DNA of 36,101 bases from Variovorax sp. dw_308 (lineage in GTDB: Bacteria > Pseudomonadota > Gammaproteobacteria > Burkholderiales > Burkholderiaceae_C), in assembly GCF_019207085.1 (NCBI RefSeq), contig NZ_JAATOM010000040.1:1-36101 (forward strand), given 5' to 3'. Positions 30,900 through 36,101 of the stretch are shown piece after piece. How positions within the stretch are numbered: the first letter of the stretch is position 1; each line of letters opens with the position of its first letter. Below the pieces are notes generated by a model, which worked only from the letters and a program-made list of their open reading frames with translations, searched no databases and was not told the DNA's origin. Made by a program: the position numbers and the translations under genes.

Positions 30900-32576
30900 G
30901 TGGAGATTTCCGGAGACAGCCTCGCACTGCAGCGCCTGTACCACTGGGAGCGCACCGCGCCGCAGCGCGTCATCCTGACGCAGCCCGTCGGCGGCGGCCA
31001 GTTGCAGCATTTCACCTGGGCGCAGGTGGCCGACCAGGCGCGGCGCATGGCGGCATGGCTGCAGGGCCAGGGCTTCGAACCGGGCTCCCGCATCGGCATC
31101 TTCTCGAAGAACTGCGCCTGGTGGCTCCTCAGCGACCTTGCCATCTGGATGGCCGGCCACGTCTCGGTGCCGCTCTATCCCACGCTGGCGGCCGACTCGA
31201 TCCGCCTGATCCTCGACCACAGCGAGGCGCACGCCTGCTTCATCGGCAAGCTCGATGGCTGGACTTCGATGCTTCGCGGCATTCCGGACGACATGCCCTG
31301 CGTCTGCTTCCCGCTCGCGCCGGCAGATGCCATGAACCGCTACGAGAGCTGGGACGCGATCTGCGCAGGCAAGCTGCCGATGCAGGGCGAGGTGCAACGC
31401 CGCGCCGACGAGCTGGCGACGGTGATCTACACCTCCGGCACCACCGGCCGCCCCAAGGGCGTGATGCACAGCTTCGGCACGCTCGCGTGGGCCGCGCAGG
31501 CGGGCAAGAAGCAGGTGCCGCGCTTCGAGTCCGACCGGGTGCTGTCGTACCTGCCGCTGGCGCATGTGGCCGAGCGGGTGCTGGTCGAGCAGGGCTGGCT
31601 GGCCACCGGCATGCACATCTACTTCGCCGAAAGCCTGGAGACCTTCGCGGCCGACCTGGTGCGCGCCAGGCCGACGCTGTTCTTCTCGGTGCCGCGGCTG
31701 TGGGTCAAGTTCCAGCAGGGCGTGCTTTCACGCATGCCGGCCGGGCGGCTGGACCTGCTGCTGCGCATCCCGCTGGTGGGCGGCGTCGTGCGCAGGAAGA
31801 TCCTCGGCGCGCTGGGGCTGGACCAATGCCGCGTGGCGGGCGGCGGCGCGGCACCGATGCCGCTGGCGCTGCTGCAGTGGTACCGCCGCCTCGGGTTGCC
31901 GATCAACGAGGCCTACGGCATGACCGAGAACCTGGCCGTCTCGCACTGCACGGTGCCGGGCCTGAACCAGGAAGGCACGGTGGGCCCGGCGAGCGAAGGC
32001 GTGGAGGCGCGCATCGACGCGGCCACGGGCGAGATCCAGATGCGCAGCCCCGGCCTCATGCTCGGCTACTACAAGGACGCCGAGCTGACGCGCGAGGCCT
32101 TCACGGAGGACGGCTGGCTGCACACCGGCGACAAGGGCGAGGTGGACGCGCAAGGCTGCTGGCGCATCACCGGCCGCATCAAGGACCAGTTCAAGACCGG
32201 CAAGGGCAAGTACGTGGCGCCCGCACACATCGAGGACCGCCTGTGCATGCATCCGGCCATCGAGACCTGCATGGTCGCCGGCGCCAATCTGGGTCAGCCG
32301 CTGGGCCTGGTGAGCCTGCTGCTGACGGCCCATGAGACCGAGGCCGCAAGGCAGCAACTGGGGCCGCAGATGCGCGCGCATCTCGACGACATCAACGCCC
32401 GCCTCGACCCGCACGAGCAGCTCGACTGCCTGGTGCTGCTGAAGACGCCGTGGACCGTGGACAACGGCTTTCTGACGCCCACGCTCAAGGTCAAGCGCGG
32501 CAGCGTGGAGGAGGCCTATGGGCCGCGCTTCGAGGAGTGGGTGCAGGAGGGCAGCAAGGTCGTGTTCGCGGAGTGA
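30900..32576 (+). CDS. AMP-dependent long-chain acyl-CoA synthetase-like ligase
   Basis: The 558-residue adenylate-forming enzyme starts at GTG 30900, with AAGGAGA at about eight bases; no nearer ATG fits. Motifs in order are the P-loop 'YTSGTTGRPKGV' (177-188), 'LSYLPLAHVAERVL', 'AYGMTEN' (about 337-343), 'GWLHTGDKGEVD' and the C-terminal hinge 'ITGRIKDQFKTGKGKYV'. The sequence after the hinge ('VAPAHIEDRL') matches the long-chain acyl-CoA synthetase group. It activates a carboxylic acid to an acyl-AMP and then acyl-CoA. No thiolase or dehydrogenase partners are adjacent; the thioesterase lies several genes away. Confidence 0.92.
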   Translation: MEISGDSLALQRLYHWERTAPQRVILTQPVGGGQLQHFTWAQVADQARRMAAWLQGQGFEPGSRIGIFSKNCAWWLLSDLAIWMAGHVSVPLYPTLAADSIRLILDHSEAHACFIGKLDGWTSMLRGIPDDMPCVCFPLAPADAMNRYESWDAICAGKLPMQGEVQRRADELATVIYTSGTTGRPKGVMHSFGTLAWAAQAGKKQVPRFESDRVLSYLPLAHVAERVLVEQGWLATGMHIYFAESLETFAADLVRARPTLFFSVPRLWVKFQQGVLSRMPAGRLDLLLRIPLVGGVVRRKILGALGLDQCRVAGGGAAPMPLALLQWYRRLGLPINEAYGMTENLAVSHCTVPGLNQEGTVGPASEGVEARIDAATGEIQMRSPGLMLGYYKDAELTREAFTEDGWLHTGDKGEVDAQGCWRITGRIKDQFKTGKGKYVAPAHIEDRLCMHPAIETCMVAGANLGQPLGLVSLLLTAHETEAARQQLGPQMRAHLDDINARLDPHEQLDCLVLLKTPWTVDNGFLTPTLKVKRGSVEEAYGPRFEEWVQEGSKVVFAE

Positions 32577-32636
32577 TGGCGGGGCCGGGCCGGATCGCTC
32601 GGGCCACGAGTCACGCCCCCACTCACGGCGCTCAGG

Positions 32637-32669
32637 GCGCCTGAGTCGCTCAAGTCGCCACTCAGGCGC
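32637..32669. terminator. Stem-loop between convergent acyl-CoA synthetase and oxidoreductase genes
   Basis: GCGCCTGAGT (32637-32646) pairs perfectly with ACTCAGGCGC (32660-32669) around a 13-base loop. The right arm overlaps the stop codon of the minus-strand oxidoreductase. It has no T run; likely a shared 3'-end structure. Confidence 0.5.
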
Positions 32670-33708
32670 TAACCTCGACCGCGCTCCCCGAACGCGCGCT
32701 CAGCGCAATCGCTTCAAGCGTGGCGGCGTTGTCCAGGCTGGCCTGCGCGGCCCGTCCGATCGCATCGAAGTCCCCCTCGCGCACGACCTTCGCGAAGGCC
32801 TCCGCGGCAAAGCGAAAGCCGCTGCCGGTGGCGGAGCGGATGAGCTCGAAGGGCACCGAGTTGGCGATGCCCCTGCGCACGCGGAGCCGGCTCGGCAGAT
32901 AGCCGTATGGATGCGTCCCGGCAACGTCGCTGGTGTGGTTGAGGTATTCGCTGTCCAGTGTGCCCTTGCTGCCGGTCACCAGCAGGTGGCGGTGGTTGGC
33001 CGTGTCCATGGCGCAGGAGAGTTGGGCGCGGCGGCCGTCGGCATAGTGCAGCGTTGCCATCGTGCTGATGTCCACGCCCGAATCGGCCCAGCTCGCGTCG
33101 GCCGTGACGCGCTGCGGCGCACAGCCCATGACGAGACGGATCGCGCTGAGCGCATAGCTGCCGGCGTCCAGCAGCGCGCCGCCGCCCAGCTCCGGATTCA
33201 TGCGGATGTTGCCCTGCGCATTCGCCAGCACGAAGCCGAAGCTCGCCTGCGCCGAGCGCACCTCGCCGATGGCACCCTCGGCCAGCAGCGCCAGCATGTC
33301 GCGTGTCTGCGGCTGGAAGTAGTACGGGTAGGCCTCCAGCAGCATCACCTTGGCCGCGCTCGCGGCGTCAAACATCGCTTGCGCCTCGCGCCGGTTCAGC
33401 GCAAGCGGCTTCTCGCACAGCACATGCTTGCCGGCCTGCGCCGCCTTGATGGCCCATTCCGCATGCAGGCTGTTGGGCAGCGGGAGGTAGATGGCGTCCA
33501 CACCCTCGTCGGCCAGCAGCGCCTCGTAGCTGCCGTGATGCCGTGCGATGCCCTGCGCCGCGGCGAAGACGGCGGCGGTCTCCGCATTGCGGCTGGCCAC
33601 GGCGACGACCTGCGCCTCCCGGCTGGGCGCAACGTCGCGCGAGAACTGGCGGGCGATATTGGCGCAGCCGAGGATGCCGATGCGAAGCGGTGGGGGCGTA
33701 GGTGACAT
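32662..33708 (-). CDS. Gfo/Idh/MocA family NAD(P)-dependent oxidoreductase
   Basis: The 348-residue enzyme has an N-terminal Rossmann fold ('RIGILGCANIARQF', about 9-22), the family motif 'VLCEKPLALN' (EKP at 99-101) and the C-terminal alpha/beta domain with 'LGGGALLDAGSYAL'. Such enzymes oxidise or reduce sugars, inositols or dihydrodiols. The start at 33708 begins the fold directly and has AGGA upstream. The gene lies 64 bp downstream of the ABM monooxygenase in the same direction. The substrate is unknown. Confidence 0.9.
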   Translation of the reverse strand: MSPTPPPLRIGILGCANIARQFSRDVAPSREAQVVAVASRNAETAAVFAAAQGIARHHGSYEALLADEGVDAIYLPLPNSLHAEWAIKAAQAGKHVLCEKPLALNRREAQAMFDAASAAKVMLLEAYPYYFQPQTRDMLALLAEGAIGEVRSAQASFGFVLANAQGNIRMNPELGGGALLDAGSYALSAIRLVMGCAPQRVTADASWADSGVDISTMATLHYADGRRAQLSCAMDTANHRHLLVTGSKGTLDSEYLNHTSDVAGTHPYGYLPSRLRVRRGIANSVPFELIRSATGSGFRFAAEAFAKVVREGDFDAIGRAAQASLDNAATLEAIALSARSGSAVEVSA

Positions 33709-33772
33709 GAGGAGTCCTGGTGTCCGGGACACCGAATGCCGACGAGCCGTCGGCCGGCGCCCGGCAGGACTG

Positions 33773-34060
33773 TCAGGCGAGCCGAGTGTAGGCAAGAATC
33801 TCCGGCGGCGCCCCGAACAGTGGCCCTGCCGCAGCCACAGCGGCGCCCACGTGCGGCGTGGTCATGTGGGCATCGGCCGCGGCTTTGTCGGCCCATTCCT
33901 CGACGGTCTGGAACACGTGCGGCGCCTCGGCCTGCTGGAACAACTGGTACGCGGCGCAGCCCTTTTCCTCGCGCGACCTGGCGGCCAGCTCGGTCATGAT
34001 GGCCAGCCCCTGCGCGGCGGCTTCGGGCCTGAAGGCGATGCGGGCAAGGATGTGATGCAT
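33773..34060 (-). CDS. Antibiotic biosynthesis monooxygenase (ABM) domain protein
   Basis: The 95-residue protein is a single ABM domain (PF03992): 'ILARIAFRPEAAAQGLAIMTELAARSREEKGCAAYQLFQ' region followed by 'PHVFQTVEEWADKAAADAHMTTPHV'. Members include YgiN-like quinol monooxygenases, which form dimers and oxidise quinols without cofactor. An AAGG lies before the ATG. It starts 12 bp after the secreted LRGG protein at 34073-34618, so it may be the distal end of the same transcript, though its function is unrelated. Confidence 0.85.
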   Translation of the reverse strand: MHHILARIAFRPEAAAQGLAIMTELAARSREEKGCAAYQLFQQAEAPHVFQTVEEWADKAAADAHMTTPHVGAAVAAAGPLFGAPPEILAYTRLA

Positions 34061-34072
34061 GGCCTTGCTCGC

Positions 34073-34618
34073 TCAGTGCCCCAGGCCTCGCGTCACGGCG
34101 TCGCTGATCGTCGCCATCGAATTCAGTCCCTTGATCGTGCTCATGGCGTTGGAACTTGCGTTGACGATGGTCTGGTTGCTGATGTGCTGGTCGTTCAGCG
34201 TGTTCTGGACGATAGTTCCGCCCGCGCCGAGATTGACCGACGGATCGACCACATTGCCGGGGCCTGTCTGCACGAGGTTGAGCGTGCGCAATTGCGCGTT
34301 GAGTTGCGCGGCCTGGGCCGGCGTCATGCTGGTCAGGTTGCCGAAGTCGAGCGTGGTCTGCGTGACCAGGTCGCCGTTGACGTACACCGCGCGCGTGATG
34401 CCGAAGTTCACCAGCAGCCCCGAGCCCAGGTCGAAGCCGCCGCGCAGGTCGTCGAGCTTGTTGTCGCTGACGGCCATCCAGATCTCGGACTGCTCGTCCG
34501 GGTCCTCGCCGGCCGCGTTCGCCATGAGCGCGGCGCACACCAGCACCGGCGTGAACCAGCGCGAGCCCCAGCGCGGACGGCGCAGCGACTTCCTGGCAGG
34601 GGTCGCGCGGCGATTCAT
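34073..34618 (-). CDS. Secreted double-glycine (LRGG) protein, putative C39 substrate A
   Basis: The 181-residue product has a basic N-terminus and a hydrophobic signal (about 22-37, ending NAAG). An acidic stretch then leads into 'SDNKLDDLRGG' with the GG at 60-61. Leu at -7 and -4 relative to the GG match the leader consensus recognised by C39 peptidases. The part beyond G61 (about 120 residues) is Asn/Gln/Thr-rich with 'GGTIVQNTLNDQ' and 'ISNQTIVNASSNAMS' and has no named domain. The start overlaps the peptidase stop (TGATG at 34616-34620), so the two are translationally coupled. Cleavage is inferred. Confidence 0.75.
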   Translation of the reverse strand: MNRRATPARKSLRRPRWGSRWFTPVLVCAALMANAAGEDPDEQSEIWMAVSDNKLDDLRGGFDLGSGLLVNFGITRAVYVNGDLVTQTTLDFGNLTSMTPAQAAQLNAQLRTLNLVQTGPGNVVDPSVNLGAGGTIVQNTLNDQHISNQTIVNASSNAMSTIKGLNSMATISDAVTRGLGH

Positions 34619-35301
34619 CAGAAGTCTCCCGGGCCCATCTTGGGCAAGGTGATGGCGGTCAAGGTGCCGCGGTCGACGCCGTCGCCCACCGGCGCCCGCG
34701 GCGCCACGCGCCAGTCCGCCGCGAGGTTGAAGCGCGCGATGTCCATGCGGTTGTGAACCACGAAGAGCAATTTGTTCGCCCACCGTTGTTCGAAGACATG
34801 GCGCGGAATCGCGCGCGTGCCTTGTGCCGGATCGCCGATGAGCACACGGTCGGCCTGCAGGCCCTTGATCACGACGAAGTGGTGGTAGCCGTTCTCGTTG
34901 ATCAGCACGATGGCAGGCACGCGGGCCTCGTTGAGCTTGTCGAGCGGCTGCTTGAAGCCATCGGCGATGAAGCCGTGGTTGGCCAGGTAGCGCTTCATGT
35001 CGAACAGCGAGAAACCTTCCTTGTGGATCTTCTCCTGGTCGCCCTGGGCATACATCTCCTCGAACACGGCCTGCTCCGTCACCGGGTAGCTGAAGTGATG
35101 CGTGAGCAGGGTGGCGACAGCCGCGGAGCCGCAGCTGAAGTCGTATTTCTGCAGCATCGTGGTCTTGAACCTCGCCTGCCGCAGGTTGGTGATTGGCAGC
35201 GTGACGTCGCCGCCGCCGGCAATCCCCGGAAAATAGGCTTGCTGCGCCGGCGCCGAAGCGGCCGTCGCAGCGAGCGTCATGCAGATCATCAGGTGCCGCA
35301 T
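34618..35301 (-). CDS. Secreted stand-alone C39 family cysteine peptidase (FapD-like)
   Basis: The 227-residue protein has a signal peptide (about 1-20, ending APAQ) and a single C39 peptidase domain: catalytic C57 in 'QKYDFSCGSAAVATLL', H141 in 'GYHHFVVIKG' and D157 in 'VLIGDPAQGT'. There is no ABC exporter attached, unlike bacteriocin-processing C39 enzymes. The stand-alone, exported type is known from FapD of the Pseudomonas amyloid system. The ATG chosen lies 11 bp after the upstream LRGG gene; later in-frame ATGs at residues 5 and 8 are possible. It is flanked on both sides by secreted proteins with LxxLRGG motifs, its likely substrates. Confidence 0.88.
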   Translation of the reverse strand: MRHLMICMTLAATAASAPAQQAYFPGIAGGGDVTLPITNLRQARFKTTMLQKYDFSCGSAAVATLLTHHFSYPVTEQAVFEEMYAQGDQEKIHKEGFSLFDMKRYLANHGFIADGFKQPLDKLNEARVPAIVLINENGYHHFVVIKGLQADRVLIGDPAQGTRAIPRHVFEQRWANKLLFVVHNRMDIARFNLAADWRVAPRAPVGDGVDRGTLTAITLPKMGPGDF

Positions 35302-35312
35302 TGGCGCTACCG

Positions 35313-35687
35313 TCAGTTCATCTGCACGTTGAGGACCAACGCGTTCTGTATCAGCACATTGGCGCCCGTGTTCTGGATCACGACCGGTATGCCGCTCATG
35401 TTCTCGAACGAGCCACCCGCAATGCTGTTGGAACCCGTGGTGACGTTGCGCGCGTAGTTGTCCGCGGTGGTCCCGGTCAATGTCGCATCGTTCCACGTCT
35501 GGGCCCCGCCCCTCAACGACGACAAGGTTTCTTCATCGGCCGGCATGGCCACGAATGCGGCCTCTCTCTCCGCCGCAATCGCGGGTGCGACAGGCGCCTG
35601 CACGGCGTCTGGTTGCGCGGCGACAGGTGCCGCAAGCAGGGACCCGATCGCCACGCAAGCGAATGCGAGGGAATGGATGGATTTCAT
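35313..35687 (-). CDS. Secreted double-glycine (LRGG) protein, putative C39 substrate B
   Basis: The 124-residue product has a signal peptide (about 1-24, ending PVAAQ), a Pro/Ala-rich acidic pro-region and 'DEETLSSLRGG', with the GG at 60-61, exactly the same position as in substrate A. The mature part of 63 residues is rich in Asn, Thr, Gly and Gln and ends in alternating hydrophobic/polar strands ('VVIQNTGANVLIQNALVLNV'), a pattern compatible with amyloid-like beta stacking. AGGACAG lies upstream of the ATG. Its tail resembles that of the protein at the window edge. The family is not recognised. Confidence 0.75.
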   Translation of the reverse strand: MKSIHSLAFACVAIGSLLAAPVAAQPDAVQAPVAPAIAAEREAAFVAMPADEETLSSLRGGAQTWNDATLTGTTADNYARNVTTGSNSIAGGSFENMSGIPVVIQNTGANVLIQNALVLNVQMN

Positions 35688-35788
35688 GGCGTCTGTCCTG
35701 TGGCGTTGATGATGCGCAACGCGGCAGACGCCGCCCGGTCCCGCATTGGATGCAGGCCGCGCGGCGAATGCCGTGATGCGCGCGGGCG

Positions 35789-36101
35789 TTACTTGCCGAT
35801 CGTCATGTTCGCCTGGACATTCACACTCTGCTGGACCAGGGCGGCGATGCCGGTGTTCTGCACGATGTTCAGTACGCCGGCTGCCGATTGCGCGGTACCC
35901 GTCATGCTGTTGTATGCATTGAACGCACCTGCGTCGACGGTGTTGGTACCGCCAGCGCCGCCCGTTCCGCCTGCGCCTGCGCCACCCGTTCCGCCTGCAG
36001 CGGTGTTGGTGCCGCCAGAGCCCGCGCCGCCCGCACCACCGGTGCCGCCGCCGCTCGCGCCGCCATTGCCTGCCGTGGCGCTGCCATTGCTGGCGTTGCC
36101 A
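35789..36101 (-). CDS. C-terminal part of a Gly/Asn-rich secreted-type protein (truncated by window edge)
   Basis: From TAA at 35789-35791 the minus-strand frame is open to the edge (103 codons). The visible N-terminal part is low-complexity Gly/Ala/Thr/Asn with GGAGG, GGTGG and two GGTNT units. The last 45 residues form a distinct tail: 'GAFNAYNSMTGTAQSAAG' then 'NIVQNTGIAALVQQSVNVQA' and TIGK at the end. The tail shares the QNTG core and the following L-x-Q pattern with the LRGG protein at 35313-35687. The start, signal peptide and any GG motif lie outside the window. It is upstream in the same direction and separated by 101 bp, probably one transcription unit. Confidence 0.65.
   Translation of the reverse strand, partial: GNASNGSATAGNGGASGGGTGGAGGAGSGGTNTAAGGTGGAGAGGTGGAGGTNTVDAGAFNAYNSMTGTAQSAAGVLNIVQNTGIAALVQQSVNVQANMTIGK

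Noticed and set aside
33548..34756. 402-codon plus-strand frame across the oxidoreductase, ABM and LRGG genes
   Set aside because: It spans three minus-strand genes and their gaps, has no recognisable domain and shows antisense-type composition.
35902..36087. Short minus-strand frame in the Gly-rich region of the window-edge protein
   Set aside because: It is a different frame of the repeat-encoding DNA, is Ala/Arg-rich and lacks the structured tail found in the accepted frame.

Overview
This is a GC-rich chromosomal segment with short intergenic gaps. Gene content and style point to a betaproteobacterium of the Burkholderiales, most likely Comamonadaceae (Variovorax-like). The clues are the family composition (DUF6622, PXPV-repeat and DUF4124 proteins, a fused LivM-LivG transporter, several small lipoproteins) and TAGAAT-like -10 elements close to start codons. 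The assignment rests on recognising families, not on a search. No rRNA, tRNA, integrase, transposase or CRISPR array was found.

Layout. Bases 1-5604: the N-terminus of a membrane-anchored protein runs off the left edge, followed by two small membrane proteins (DUF6622, 2TM) and a translationally coupled run of alpha/beta hydrolase, fatty-acid-hydroxylase-type desaturase, LytS-like histidine kinase, small hypothetical and LytTR response regulator. Bases 5628-12512: a PXPV-repeat protein, glnS, a DUF4124 protein, an M23 peptidase, then a decayed patch (C-terminal scrap of an ABC permease, and a TauD-type dioxygenase split by an in-frame TAG), a lipoprotein, an AstE/AspA-type hydrolase and a small conserved protein. 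Bases 12532-18628: an NHL-repeat lipoprotein facing a complete branched-chain amino acid type ABC operon (SBP, LivH, fused LivM-LivG, LivF). Bases 18844-22558: a Tyr/Gly-rich lipoprotein, a DUF899 protein, a circularly permuted GTPase (YlqF/RbgA) and two tandem paralogues with BamE-like C-termini. Bases 22752-26575: a three-gene sugar ABC importer and a FkbM methyltransferase. Bases 26604-34060: a long extragenic palindrome, then a thioesterase, a MuiA/DUF4139 protein, a LysE-type exporter, a CBS protein, a lipoprotein, an acyl-CoA synthetase, a Gfo/Idh oxidoreductase and an ABM monooxygenase.

The most interesting part is the right end (34073-36101, all minus strand). A stand-alone, signal-peptide-bearing C39 peptidase lies between two small secreted proteins, each carrying an LxxLRGG double-glycine motif at the same residue position (58-61). 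A third, Gly/Asn-rich protein at the window edge shares a QNTG-containing C-terminal tail with one of them. This looks like a periplasmic protease-substrate system for secreted, possibly amyloid-like surface proteins. It resembles the Fap/FapD arrangement but does not obviously match it.

Four of the convergent gene junctions carry strong dyad symmetries, and a fifth carries a canonical terminator. Several divergent promoters also contain clean inverted or direct repeats that could be operators.
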